The translations under genes were made by a program, and so were the position numbers. Shown here piece after piece: positions 16,572 through 24,208 of a stretch of 64,000 bases of DNA. This DNA comes from Cryobacterium glucosi (GTDB taxonomy: Bacteria; Actinomycetota; Actinomycetes; Actinomycetales; Microbacteriaceae): the NCBI RefSeq assembly GCF_004402235.1, contig NZ_SOFS01000023.1, positions 29,315 through 93,314 on the forward strand, given 5' to 3'. The notes under the pieces were generated by a model, which was not told the DNA's origin, searched no databases, and saw only the letters and a program-made list of their open reading frames with translations. Each line of letters begins with the position of its first letter. Within the stretch, counting starts at the first letter, position 1.

Positions 16572-17807
16572 ATGCACGGCTCCCCCGAGACAGTTCCGAC
16601 CGCGGCCATTCCGGGCGCCTGGCGCCGGACGGCCCGTGGTGCCGGCCTGCTGGGCGCCGACGGCACGATCGCCGCCACCATCTTCGCCGAGATGAGCGCG
16701 CTCGCCGTCCGCACCGGCGCGATCAATCTCGGACAGGGGTTCCCGGATGAGGACGGACCCATCGAGGTTCTCGACGCCGCCAGACAGGCCATCACGGACG
16801 GGGTCAACCAGTACCCGCCTGGCCGCGGCTTCCCCGTGCTTCTCGACGCGATCGCCCGCCACCAGCAGCGTTTCTACGGCCTCAGTGTCGACCAGGAGAC
16901 CGAGGTCCTCGTGACCGCGGGGGCGACAGAGGCGCTCGCTGCGACGATCCTCGCCCTGATCGAGCCCGGCGACGAAGTCGTGACGTTCGAACCGTTCTAT
17001 GACGCGTACGGCGGCCTCATCGCACTCGGCGGCGGCATCCATCGCACCGTGCGCCTGCGCACGCCGGACTTCCAGCCGGATCTCGACGAGCTCAGTGCGG
17101 TGATCACCGATCGCACCCGGCTCATACTCGTGAACAACCCGCACAATCCGACCGGGACCGTGTTCTCCCGCGAGACGCTCGAGTTCATCGTGCGGCTCGC
17201 CGAACAGCACAACGCGATCATCGTCACCGACGAGGTCTACGAACACCTCACTTTCGGTGTGCAGCACCTGCCCGTCGCGACGCTTCCGGGGGCTTTCGAG
17301 CGCACCGTGACGATCTCCTCCGGCGGGAAGACCTTCAACACGACCGGATGGAAGATCGGCTGGCTGACAGCACCCGCCGCGCTCGTGACGGCGATCCTCG
17401 CGGTCAAGCAGTTCCTGACCTACGTGAACGGTGCGCCGTTCCAGCCGGCGATCGCGAGGGGGCTCGATCTCCCGGACTCGTACTTCACGGGTATCGCGGC
17501 CTCGCTGCAGGGCAAGCGTGACGTCCTCGAGCGCGGCCTGGTCGCCGCGGGCTTCGCCGTGTCGCGCCCGAGCGGTTCGTATTTCATCGTGGCGGATGCC
17601 GCGCCGCTCGGATACGAGGACGGCGCTGACTTCTGTCGCGACCTTCCCGCCCTCGCCGGCGTGGTCGCCGTGCCGATCGGTGCGTTCTGCAGTCCGGAAC
17701 ACCGGCCGCAGTATGCCTCGCTCGTGCGCTTCGCCTTCTGCAAGAAGGTGGACCTGTTGGAGCAGGCTGCCGCACGGCTCGCCGCCCTGCGCCCGGCCGC
17801 CCGGTAG
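16572..17807 (+). CDS. dapC: PLP-dependent aminotransferase, DapC-like
   Basis: This 411-residue class I/II fold-type I aminotransferase closely resembles actinobacterial N-succinyl-diaminopimelate aminotransferase DapC (FAEMSALAVRTGAINLGQGFPDEDGP, GVNQYPPGRG, EVLVTAGATEA, LVNNPHNPTG, VTDEVYEHL). The PLP lysine lies in SSGGKTFNTTGWKIGW, and the carboxylate-binding Arg in LVRFAFCK. DapC serves lysine and peptidoglycan synthesis. Kynurenine/methionine aminotransferases share these motifs, so substrate remains inferred. Residues 1-35 extend beyond the family start; the ATG sits 6 nt after a TAGTTT box, which supports it. It converges on the OYE gene across a strong inverted repeat. Confidence 0.85.
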   Translation: MHGSPETVPTAAIPGAWRRTARGAGLLGADGTIAATIFAEMSALAVRTGAINLGQGFPDEDGPIEVLDAARQAITDGVNQYPPGRGFPVLLDAIARHQQRFYGLSVDQETEVLVTAGATEALAATILALIEPGDEVVTFEPFYDAYGGLIALGGGIHRTVRLRTPDFQPDLDELSAVITDRTRLILVNNPHNPTGTVFSRETLEFIVRLAEQHNAIIVTDEVYEHLTFGVQHLPVATLPGAFERTVTISSGGKTFNTTGWKIGWLTAPAALVTAILAVKQFLTYVNGAPFQPAIARGLDLPDSYFTGIAASLQGKRDVLERGLVAAGFAVSRPSGSYFIVADAAPLGYEDGADFCRDLPALAGVVAVPIGAFCSPEHRPQYASLVRFAFCKKVDLLEQAAARLAALRPAAR

Positions 17808-17815
17808 CGCGAGGC

Positions 17816-17912
17816 CGCCCGAACCGATTCGACGGAGATGCCGGGTTTTCGTAACCTGGGCGGCCGCAAACCGGCCCAGAAACTCAAAAAGTCCGTCGAA
17901 TCGGTTCGGGCG
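17816..17912. repeat. Long nested inverted repeat between convergent genes
   Basis: Perfect 21-bp arms (17816-17836 and 17892-17912, CGCCCGAACCGATTCGACGG...) enclose a 55-nt loop that contains a weaker internal hairpin (GCCGGG-TTTT against AAACCGGC). It lies 9 bp after dapC and its right arm ends 5 bp before the stop of the convergent OYE gene. It should act as a bidirectional terminator, but the stem is far longer than needed and lacks U-runs. Confidence 0.75.
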
Positions 17913-17916
17913 AGTG

Positions 17917-19002
17917 TTACTCCGCGGCGGCGGCGGCGAGCGCCGGGTAGTCCGTGTAGCCGGCGGCCGTGCTGCCGTAGAGGGTCTGCGGGTCGAGGGC
18001 ATTGAGCGGGAGGTCGTCGCGCCAGCGGTGCACGAGGTCGGGGTTGGCGATGACGGCGCGTCCCACGACGACGGCGTCTGCGACGTCATCGGCCAGGATG
18101 GCCATGGCCTCGGCCCGGGTCGTGACGGTGCCGAAGCCGGTGTTGATCAGGAGCGGTCCGCCGAAGCGGGTGCGCAGTCCCTGGATCAGGTCGCCGGTCG
18201 GGTCCTGGTGCAGCACGCTGAGGTAGGCGAGGCCGAGCGGGGCCAGCCCGTCGACCAGGGCGGTGTAGGTCGCGAGGGTCTCTGCGGCATCCGTCTCGAG
18301 CACGTCCTGGATGTTGTGCTCCGGTGAGATGCGGATCCCGACCCGGCCGGCGCCGATCGCGGCGGCAACAGCAGTCGCGACCTCGATCACGAAGCTGGCG
18401 CGGTTCGCGGGCGAACCGCCGTGGGCATCCGTGCGCTGGTTCGAGGCCGGTGACAGGAACTCGTGCAGGAGGTAGCCGTTGGCACTGTGGATCTCGACGC
18501 CGTCGAGCCCTGCCGCGATGGCGTTCTGCGACGCGCGCACGAATTCCGCGACGATTCCGGGGAGTTCGGCCTCGGTCAGCGCGTGCGGAACGGGGTATGG
18601 CTTCTTGCCCTCCGGGGTGTGCGTCTCGCCCTCGATGGCGATCGCGCTCGGCGCGACGACGTCGAAGCCGCCGTTGACGAGGTCGTGCGAGACCCGGCCG
18701 GCGTGCATGACCTGGGCGACGATGAGGCCGCCGGCCTCATGCACGGCCGACGCGACGGAACGCCAGCCGTCGACCTGCTCGGCGGTGACGAGTCCGGGCT
18801 GGCCGGTGTAGCCCTGTCCGGCGTGGCTCGGGTAGACCCCCTCCGACACGATCAGGCCGAGGGATGCGCGCTGGCGATAGTGCTCGATGACCATCGGTCC
18901 GGGGATGCCGTCGAGGCCCGCCCTGGTGCGGGTCAGCGGCGCCATCACGAGTCGGTTCGGCAGGTGCAGGTCGCCGAGGGTCAGCGGGGAGAACAGGGTC
19001 AC
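17917..19002 (-). CDS. NADH:flavin oxidoreductase, Old Yellow Enzyme family alkene reductase
   Basis: This 361-residue FMN enzyme of the OYE/NemA/xenobiotic-reductase family reduces activated C=C bonds or nitro groups with NAD(P)H. Landmarks are LPNRLVMAPLTRTRA, QVMHAGRVSH, DGVEIHSANGYLLHEFLSPASNQR (catalytic and FMN-binding core) and the phosphate loop NTGFGTVTTRAEAMAIL ... VVGRAVIANPDL. GTG 19002 gives the family-standard N-terminus (TLFSPLTLGDLHLPNR); the reading continues open to 19386 but without similarity. The Shine-Dalgarno is weak. The 230 bp up to the divergent hydrolase gene (19003-19232) show nothing else. Confidence 0.9.
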   Translation of the reverse strand: MTLFSPLTLGDLHLPNRLVMAPLTRTRAGLDGIPGPMVIEHYRQRASLGLIVSEGVYPSHAGQGYTGQPGLVTAEQVDGWRSVASAVHEAGGLIVAQVMHAGRVSHDLVNGGFDVVAPSAIAIEGETHTPEGKKPYPVPHALTEAELPGIVAEFVRASQNAIAAGLDGVEIHSANGYLLHEFLSPASNQRTDAHGGSPANRASFVIEVATAVAAAIGAGRVGIRISPEHNIQDVLETDAAETLATYTALVDGLAPLGLAYLSVLHQDPTGDLIQGLRTRFGGPLLINTGFGTVTTRAEAMAILADDVADAVVVGRAVIANPDLVHRWRDDLPLNALDPQTLYGSTAAGYTDYPALAAAAAE

Positions 19003-19232
19003 AGTCGCTCTTTTCGTAGTACGGAAGTTCCGCCGGGCGCGGCCGAACGGGCCGGCGCAGGGAAACGCAGGGTGCGCTGCAGACAACGGGCCCGGGCCCG
19101 GTCCTATTCCACACGCGGTCCACACCGTCGTCCGCCGCCGGGACGCCGACGCCGGGCCGGGCCGGGCTGCGAGCGGTCTCAGCCTGTCCCGACGCGGGCA
19201 AACCGATCGCCCCGCGGCGACGAATACCAGGC

Positions 19233-20354
19233 ATGACCATCCTGGTGACACGAACTCCCGACCGCACGGCGGCGCCCGCCCCGGTGACGTCTCTCGTGCC
19301 GGCCGGGACGTCCAGGACGTCCGTGACGTCCGTGCCCGAAACTCGGCGGGATGAGTATTGCCCGTTCCCACTCTCGACAGACGCACGCGCCTTCGGCCTC
19401 ACCACGAGTTCGATGCGCCTCGGCTCCGGCACGCTTGCGGTGCGTCACGGCCGCCGCACGGGCAGCGACACGGCGACGGTCCTGCTGCACGGGGCTGCCG
19501 GCTCCTGGACGACCTGGACCCCGCTCCTCTCGGCGGCGACGAACGGTGGCTCGGCGGGCTCGACGGGACGCGTTCCATCCGGCGCACTCGCCCTGACCGA
19601 CCTGATCATTCCGGACCTACCCGGCTGGGGCGACAGCGAACCAGCGGATGCCTCCGGCCGGCACTCCACCCGGCCCGCCCCGGGCATCACGACCGTCGCG
19701 GCCGCGATCGCCGAAACCGTCCGTGCACTCGGCTACGAGCGCTGGCACGTCGTCGGGCACTCGCTCGGCGGTTTCCTCGCCCTCGAACTGGCCGCACTCG
19801 AACCTGCCGCAACCGTGTCGGTCTCCCTCGTCTCTGCGACGACGTTCTCGGTGGTGGACAGCGTGCGGCATCCGATCACCAGGTTCACCCTGCTGCCCGG
19901 GTACACGGCCCTGCTCGGCGTCATGCGCGCCCTCGCGGTCGCCGAGCCCCCCGGCCGCGGCCTCGTGCGCTGGCTCAACAGGGTGGGTGTGCTGCGCGGG
20001 CTCACCGCGCCGCTGTTCAGCCGGGTCGACGCCGTACCGGCGAGCGTGATCTCGGCGCTCGCGACGGAAGTCCGTCCGCGGGCCTTCGTCGAGGCATCCG
20101 CCCTCGCCGGAGCCCATGACCCGGAACGGTCCTGGGCCCGCATCACCTGCCCGGTGCGCGCGATCCAGGGCGACGCGGACATCTTCGTCGCCGATTCGGA
20201 CCGCGCCCGGCTCTCCGCCGTCATTCCCGGGTTCGTTTCGCGAACGATCGCGGGCACGGGCCACTTCGCCCACATCGAGAAGCCCTTCGCCGCCCTCGAA
20301 GCCCTGAGCAGCCTCCGCGAGAGTACACTTTCGGCCCCTAAACCGATGGTTTAA
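19233..20354 (+). CDS. Alpha/beta hydrolase
   Basis: This is a 373-residue alpha/beta-hydrolase-fold protein. The oxyanion segment is VLLHGAAGSWTTW, the nucleophile elbow is VGHSLGGFLALELAAL, the acid is in IQGDADIFVADSD and the His in AGTGHFAHIEKP. The substrate is unknown. The first ~60 residues have no family support and include a GACGTCC-rich stretch; ATG 19413 is an alternative start giving 313 residues. The 3' end runs into a 30-bp-arm palindromic element (20315-20377), so the last residues, RESTLSAPKPMV, are encoded by the repeat. This suggests that insertion of the repeat replaced the original stop. Confidence 0.8.
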   Translation: MTILVTRTPDRTAAPAPVTSLVPAGTSRTSVTSVPETRRDEYCPFPLSTDARAFGLTTSSMRLGSGTLAVRHGRRTGSDTATVLLHGAAGSWTTWTPLLSAATNGGSAGSTGRVPSGALALTDLIIPDLPGWGDSEPADASGRHSTRPAPGITTVAAAIAETVRALGYERWHVVGHSLGGFLALELAALEPAATVSVSLVSATTFSVVDSVRHPITRFTLLPGYTALLGVMRALAVAEPPGRGLVRWLNRVGVLRGLTAPLFSRVDAVPASVISALATEVRPRAFVEASALAGAHDPERSWARITCPVRAIQGDADIFVADSDRARLSAVIPGFVSRTIAGTGHFAHIEKPFAALEALSSLRESTLSAPKPMV

Positions 20355-20377
20355 GGGCCGAAAGTGTACTCTCGCGG
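20315..20377. repeat. Palindromic repeat family A, copy 1
   Basis: Thirty-bp arms (20315-20344, 20348-20377) with one mismatch and a 3-nt GAT loop. The arm contains CGCGAGAGTACACTTTCGGC and continues CCTAAACC. The same arm sequence recurs at 57465-57529. It overlaps the stop of the alpha/beta hydrolase gene (20352-20354) and lies between convergent genes, so it also serves as terminator for both. Confidence 0.85.
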
Positions 20378-20407
20378 GCCCGCCGGGCGGAGCGGGGACG
20401 TGAACGA

Positions 20408-21142
20408 TCAGTTGTGCGGGATGCCGATCGTGAGGCCGCCGTCGATGACGAACTCTGCTCCGGTCGAGTAGCTCGACTCGTCGCTCGCGAGGTACAGCAC
20501 CAGGCTCGATACTTCCTCGGGCTTGGCGCCACGGCGCAACGGGATCTCAACCATGTCGACGTCGAGGGACTTCGTCATGGCCGTCTCGATGAAGCCGGGG
20601 TGGATCGAGTTCACGCGGATGCCGAGGGGCGCCACGTCGAGCGCGACCGACTTCGTGATGCCGCGCACGCCGAACTTCGACGCGACGTAGGCGTGCAGGC
20701 CCGCGCTGCCGAGGAGGCCCTCGACCGATGAGACGTTGACGATCGAGCCGCCGCCGCGGCGTGAGAGCGCAGGGATGGCGGCCCGCATGCCGAGGAACGT
20801 ACCGGTGAGGTTGATCTCGATGGTGCGGGTCCAGACGTCGATCGGGAAGCTCTCGATCGGCGCGGCGCTCGCGATTCCGGCGTTGTTGACGAGGATGTCC
20901 AGCCCGCCGAAGGTTTCCACGGCGAACAGGACAGCGGCAGACCAGTCGTCTGCGTCGGTGACGTTGAGGTGCACGTAGCGTGCGGACGGGCCGAGTTCGG
21001 TCGCCATGGCCTCGCCCTCGGTGTCGAGGAGGTCTCCGATGACCACCTGCGCTCCCTCCGCGATCAGCCGACGCGCGTGTGATGCTCCCATTCCGCGGGC
21101 ACCGCCACTGATCAGTGCCACTTTGCCTTGAACGCGACCCAT
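20408..21142 (-). CDS. Short-chain dehydrogenase/reductase (FabG/3-alpha-20-beta-HSD-like)
   Basis: This is a 244-residue classical SDR. The Rossmann cofactor motif is ISGGARGMGASHARRL, the second strand is GGLDILVNNAGIAS, and the catalytic set is Asn in EINLTGTFLGM, Ser in VSSVEG, Tyr-x3-Lys in YVASKFG. GARGMG and VHLNVTDADDW resemble actinobacterial hydroxysteroid-dehydrogenase-like and glucose/alcohol dehydrogenases, probably NAD(H)-dependent because Asp follows the second strand (IGDLLD). ATG 21142 follows a GGTGG ribosome site. The gene is divergent from a TetR regulator, its likely repressor. Confidence 0.9.
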   Translation of the reverse strand: MGRVQGKVALISGGARGMGASHARRLIAEGAQVVIGDLLDTEGEAMATELGPSARYVHLNVTDADDWSAAVLFAVETFGGLDILVNNAGIASAAPIESFPIDVWTRTIEINLTGTFLGMRAAIPALSRRGGGSIVNVSSVEGLLGSAGLHAYVASKFGVRGITKSVALDVAPLGIRVNSIHPGFIETAMTKSLDVDMVEIPLRRGAKPEEVSSLVLYLASDESSYSTGAEFVIDGGLTIGIPHN

Positions 21143-21206
21143 GATGGCCACCTTTCTCTTCGGGTTCAATGAATCTGTACTCTACTCAAAAATGAGCGTA
21201 CTCCGT

Positions 21207-21226
21207 TATATTGGAATCAGCTGATT
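21207..21226 (+). promoter_or_regulatory. tetR promoter -10 and overlapping palindromic operator
   Basis: TATATT (21207-21212) is a good -10 reading towards tetR; its expected start point falls within AATCAGCTGATT (21215-21226), a perfect 12-bp palindrome. A repressor bound there would block its own gene and could affect the divergent SDR gene. Further upstream, CTCA-AAAA-TGAG (21185-21196) is a second, weaker dyad. Confidence 0.45.
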
Positions 21227-21293
21227 GAATCTACGATTGAGAAAACCCCGTGGCACCGTCCCGGGAAGCAGCCGACCCAGAGTGAGGATCCCC

Positions 21294-22025
21294 GTGCGCC
21301 GACCAGACGAAGGCACGACACCGGCCGCCGGTGCCGCCGCCGTTGCCGACGCCGACGCCGCCAGTGCCACTCCTGGCCGCCGCGAACGCAACAAGCGTGA
21401 CAAGCAGGGCCGCATCCTCGCGGCCGCCGAGGATCTCTTCGCCGAGCGCGGCTACGCGCTCGTCACGACCCAGGACATCGCCGATCGCGCGGATGTCGCG
21501 GCGGGGACGCTCTTCCGGTACGCGAGCTCGAAGCCCGAGCTCCTCCTGATGGTCTTCAACAACGAGTGGCGCAGGGCCCTGACCGGAACCCGGCACGATC
21601 CAACGAAGGCGGACGCATCCCTCGCCCCGACGGACGCGATCATGGCCCTCCTCCTCCCCCTGCTGACCTCCGCCGCGCGCCACCCGGAGAACACCGCCTA
21701 TTACCAGCGCGAGATCCTGTGCGGCGAGCCCACCGGGACCTACCGCGCCGAGGCCCTCGAGCTCGTCGACGGGCTCGAGGCCACCATCGCGACCGTGCTC
21801 AGCGGCTACGGGACGGAGACCCCCGGAGAATCGGAGCGGCTCCGGCGGGGGGTGGACCCGGCGCTTGCGGCACGCAGTATCTTCTCGCTGCTCCACCTCG
21901 CCCTGATCCGATGCGGGCTGGGACGGGAGCCGATGGAGAGCCTGCCGGACTCGCTCCGCACCGAGATCGACCTCGTGCTGCACGGCATCGTCGAGCAGGT
22001 GCCGGCCGCGACCGCCGAGGCCTGA
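21294..22025 (+). CDS. TetR-family transcriptional regulator
   Basis: This 243-residue regulator has an N-terminal TetR DNA-binding domain after a disordered Ala/Asp-rich 35 residues: RDKQGRILAAAEDLFAERGYALVTTQDIADRADVAAGTLFRYASSKPELLLMVF. The C-terminal helical ligand domain (~110-240) is not assignable to a subfamily. GTG 21294 was chosen over the longer reading (21225) because GAGGA stands 6 nt before it. It is divergently paired with an SDR oxidoreductase across a 151-bp gap with operator-like palindromes; local control of that oxidoreductase is the likely job. Confidence 0.88.
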   Translation: MRRPDEGTTPAAGAAAVADADAASATPGRRERNKRDKQGRILAAAEDLFAERGYALVTTQDIADRADVAAGTLFRYASSKPELLLMVFNNEWRRALTGTRHDPTKADASLAPTDAIMALLLPLLTSAARHPENTAYYQREILCGEPTGTYRAEALELVDGLEATIATVLSGYGTETPGESERLRRGVDPALAARSIFSLLHLALIRCGLGREPMESLPDSLRTEIDLVLHGIVEQVPAATAEA

Positions 22026-22038
22026 CGATTCCCTTGTA

Positions 22039-22068
22039 TTGACCGGGAATTACGACCACACTTAAAGT
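22039..22068 (+). promoter_or_regulatory. Promoter of the DUF7882-like gene
   Basis: TTGACC (22039-22044), an 18-nt spacer, then TAAAGT (22063-22068). This is the best sigma-A-type -35/-10 pair in the window, giving a leader of about 67 nt before ATG 22142. Confidence 0.55.
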
Positions 22069-22141
22069 GCGAACCCAGCGGATGCCCCACAAGGGCGGTC
22101 TGCTGTTCGCGCGAGAGTTCACCGACTGAAAGCGGCGCCCC

Positions 22142-22528
22142 ATGGGTTCGTTGACGTATGACCGGGTCACCGTCGAATTCGACGACCGGATCCTCGCGCA
22201 CCTGCAAATCGTGATCGTGCAGAAGTTACGCCGCGGCGAGAGTTTCCTGTTGTCCTGGCGGAACGCCGCAGAGGCAGGAGACGGTCGCAGTTCCGCCTGG
22301 CTGCACCCGGCCATCCCGCTGTACTTCAAGTTCTCCGGCGGCCAGCCGCCGACCATCAATCCGCTGTGGCTCGCCCAGCTCACCCGCTCGGCGAACAGCT
22401 CCCAGGGACTCGTCGCCACGGGAGAGGAGCGGGCGATGTCCGAGCAAAACCACGTGATGCGCAAGGAACCCGGTTTCCGTTCCCGGGCGGCAGCGGCCTC
22501 CCAGGACACGATCGCGACCGAGGGCTGA
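22142..22528 (+). CDS. Small conserved protein, DUF7882-like
   Basis: This 128-residue protein is of a type common in Microbacteriaceae, beginning MGSLTYDRVTVEFDDRILAHLQIVI with the core VQKLRRGESFLLSWRNAAEAGDGRSSAWLHPAIPLYFKFSGG. Relatives are listed as DUF7882 and are sometimes mis-annotated as ATP-dependent DNA ligase. There is no signal peptide, membrane segment or known catalytic motif, and the C-terminal 30 residues look disordered. It is a single gene with its own strong promoter. Function unknown; the assignment to DUF7882 is from memory of the N-terminal pattern. Confidence 0.7.
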   Translation: MGSLTYDRVTVEFDDRILAHLQIVIVQKLRRGESFLLSWRNAAEAGDGRSSAWLHPAIPLYFKFSGGQPPTINPLWLAQLTRSANSSQGLVATGEERAMSEQNHVMRKEPGFRSRAAAASQDTIATEG

Positions 22529-22541
22529 GGCTCCCCGGCGG

Positions 22542-23399
22542 CTAGACCTCGACGATCCCGAAGCGCCGGAGCCGGAGTGCGGGGTTGACCGCACGCACCT
22601 GCCCGAGGCGAGCCGAGGTGAGCCAGGCGAGGCCGACATCCGTCGTCTCGCCGATCGTGACCAGTTCGACCCCCATCGGGTCGACGATCATGCTCGTGCC
22701 GACGCCGATCGGCGGGGCGTGGTCGGCGGCGGCGACATAAACAGTGTTCTCGATCGCGCGCGCGGTCAGGAGGGTGCGCCACTGCTGCTCCTTGAGCGGG
22801 CCCCGCACCCATTCGGCGGGCACGAGCACGAGCTCGGCACCCGCGTCGACGAGTCGCCGGGTGACCTCGGGAAAGCGGATGTCGTAACAGGTCTGCAACC
22901 CCACCCGCAGCCCTCCGACCGAGAAGGTCTGCGGCGGCTCGATCGCGCCGGGCAGCACCCAGTCGGATTCGCGCTCGCCGAATGCGTCGTAGAGGTGCAG
23001 CTTGCGGTAGCGGGCGAGGAGCTCGCCCGTCGGCCCGACGCTCACGATGGTGTTGAAGAATCGTCCGGCACCGACGGCCTCCTCGAGCATGCCCGCGACG
23101 ATGACGAGGCCGAGGCCTTCGGCGAGCGCCGCGAGCGCCGTCACGAACGGCCCGTCGATCGGCTCGGCGGCCGCGACGAACGCGGGCCCGAGGGTCGGCT
23201 CGAAGAACGCGGAATACTCGGGGAACACGACGAGCTGCGCGCCGCGGTCGACCGCGATGCCGGCCAGGCGGGCGACCTCGGCGAGGTTCGCCTCCCGGTC
23301 GGCCCCTGGGACGAACTGGGCGACGGCGACACCGACGGCCGTCGGGTCGACAGGCACCGTCCGGGCGGGCGCTGGCGTGGCAGGCGGGGTTTCGACCAT
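22542..23399 (-). CDS. Carbon-nitrogen hydrolase (nitrilase superfamily)
   Basis: This 285-residue amidase-type hydrolase has the Glu-Lys-Cys triad visible in order: Glu in VVFPEYSAFF, Lys in YRKLHLYDAF and Cys in LQTCYDIRFPE. The second Glu is in the GPLKEQQW segment. The layout resembles omega-amidase/NitFhit-like and deaminated-glutathione amidases; true nitrilases are longer. Residues 1-20 are a Pro/Ala-rich leader before VGVAVAQFVPGADREANL. TAGGCT lies 6 nt before the ATG, suggesting a leaderless transcript. It converges on the DUF7882-like gene (13 bp between stops). Confidence 0.9.
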   Translation of the reverse strand: MVETPPATPAPARTVPVDPTAVGVAVAQFVPGADREANLAEVARLAGIAVDRGAQLVVFPEYSAFFEPTLGPAFVAAAEPIDGPFVTALAALAEGLGLVIVAGMLEEAVGAGRFFNTIVSVGPTGELLARYRKLHLYDAFGERESDWVLPGAIEPPQTFSVGGLRVGLQTCYDIRFPEVTRRLVDAGAELVLVPAEWVRGPLKEQQWRTLLTARAIENTVYVAAADHAPPIGVGTSMIVDPMGVELVTIGETTDVGLAWLTSARLGQVRAVNPALRLRRFGIVEV

Positions 23400-23405
23400 G
23401 GCGTC

Positions 23406-23411
23406 AGCCTA
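23406..23411 (-). promoter_or_regulatory. -10 box of leaderless amidohydrolase promoter
   Basis: TAGGCT on the minus strand, 6 nt before the ATG at 23399. Confidence 0.5.
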
Positions 23412-23517
23412 GCCACGAGGGCGGCGCGATTGGAGCGGAACCCTCAGACTGGTCACGCTCCGCACCGGGAACGTGCCAGCATGAAGAGGTAGCGGCGTAC
23501 GAGCAAAAGGGGCGGGC

Positions 23518-24195
23518 ATGACGAAGATCCTGGTCGTGGAAGACGACGAACAAATGGGCGCGCTGATCGAACGCGGACTCGAGGCAGAGGGCTACGAGAT
23601 CGTCAGGGTCGGGAACGGGATGGATGCCCTGATCGCGATCAACAACAACGAATTCGACCTTGCGGCCATCGACGTGATGTTGCCGCAGATGACCGGGTTC
23701 GAGATCTGTCGGCGCATCCGCGACTCCGGCAACACCATGCCGGTCCTGCTCCTGACCGCCAGGGACACCGTCGACGACCGGGTCTTCGGGCTCGACAGCG
23801 GCGCGGACGACTACCTCACCAAGCCCTTCGCCTTCCTCGAGCTCACCGCCCGGGTGCGCGCCCTGCTCAGACGCCAGTCGATGGCAACACCGCTGAGCCT
23901 CGAACTCGGCAACCTCGCCATCGATTCCCGGGACCTCAAGGTGACCGTGGCCGGCCGGTCCGTCTCGATGAGCCCCAAGGAAGTCGCGCTGCTCCGCCTG
24001 CTGTGCAGCCGGGCGGGGACGACCGTCGACCGCACGACGATCCTCGAAGAGATCTGGAACGGCACCGAACACATCGACCCGAACATCGTCGACCAGTACA
24101 TCAGCTACCTGCGGCGCAAGATCGACTCTGCGGCGGCCGGGATGCGGATCGTGACCGTACGCGGCTCCGGGTATGCCGTGGAACTCGTCGAGTGA
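23518..24195 (+). CDS. OmpR-family response regulator
   Basis: This is a 225-residue two-component response regulator. The receiver domain (1-~115) has acidic residues EDDEQ, the phospho-acceptor Asp in AIDVMLPQMTGFE, Thr in LLTARD and Lys in LTKPFAF. The DNA-binding winged helix (~130-225) reads VSMSPKEVALLRLLCSRAGTTVDRTTILEEIWNG ... NIVDQYISYLRRKID. It is partner to the histidine kinase 13 bp downstream. AAAAGGGG precedes the ATG. The stimulus is unknown. Confidence 0.95.
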   Translation: MTKILVVEDDEQMGALIERGLEAEGYEIVRVGNGMDALIAINNNEFDLAAIDVMLPQMTGFEICRRIRDSGNTMPVLLLTARDTVDDRVFGLDSGADDYLTKPFAFLELTARVRALLRRQSMATPLSLELGNLAIDSRDLKVTVAGRSVSMSPKEVALLRLLCSRAGTTVDRTTILEEIWNGTEHIDPNIVDQYISYLRRKIDSAAAGMRIVTVRGSGYAVELVE

Positions 24196-24208
24196 GCGGA
24201 GCACGTCC

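Noticed and set aside
19300..19340. GACGTCC short tandem repetition upstream of the alpha/beta hydrolase core
   Set aside because: Only four imperfect units, compatible with GC-biased sequence; no clear regulatory meaning.
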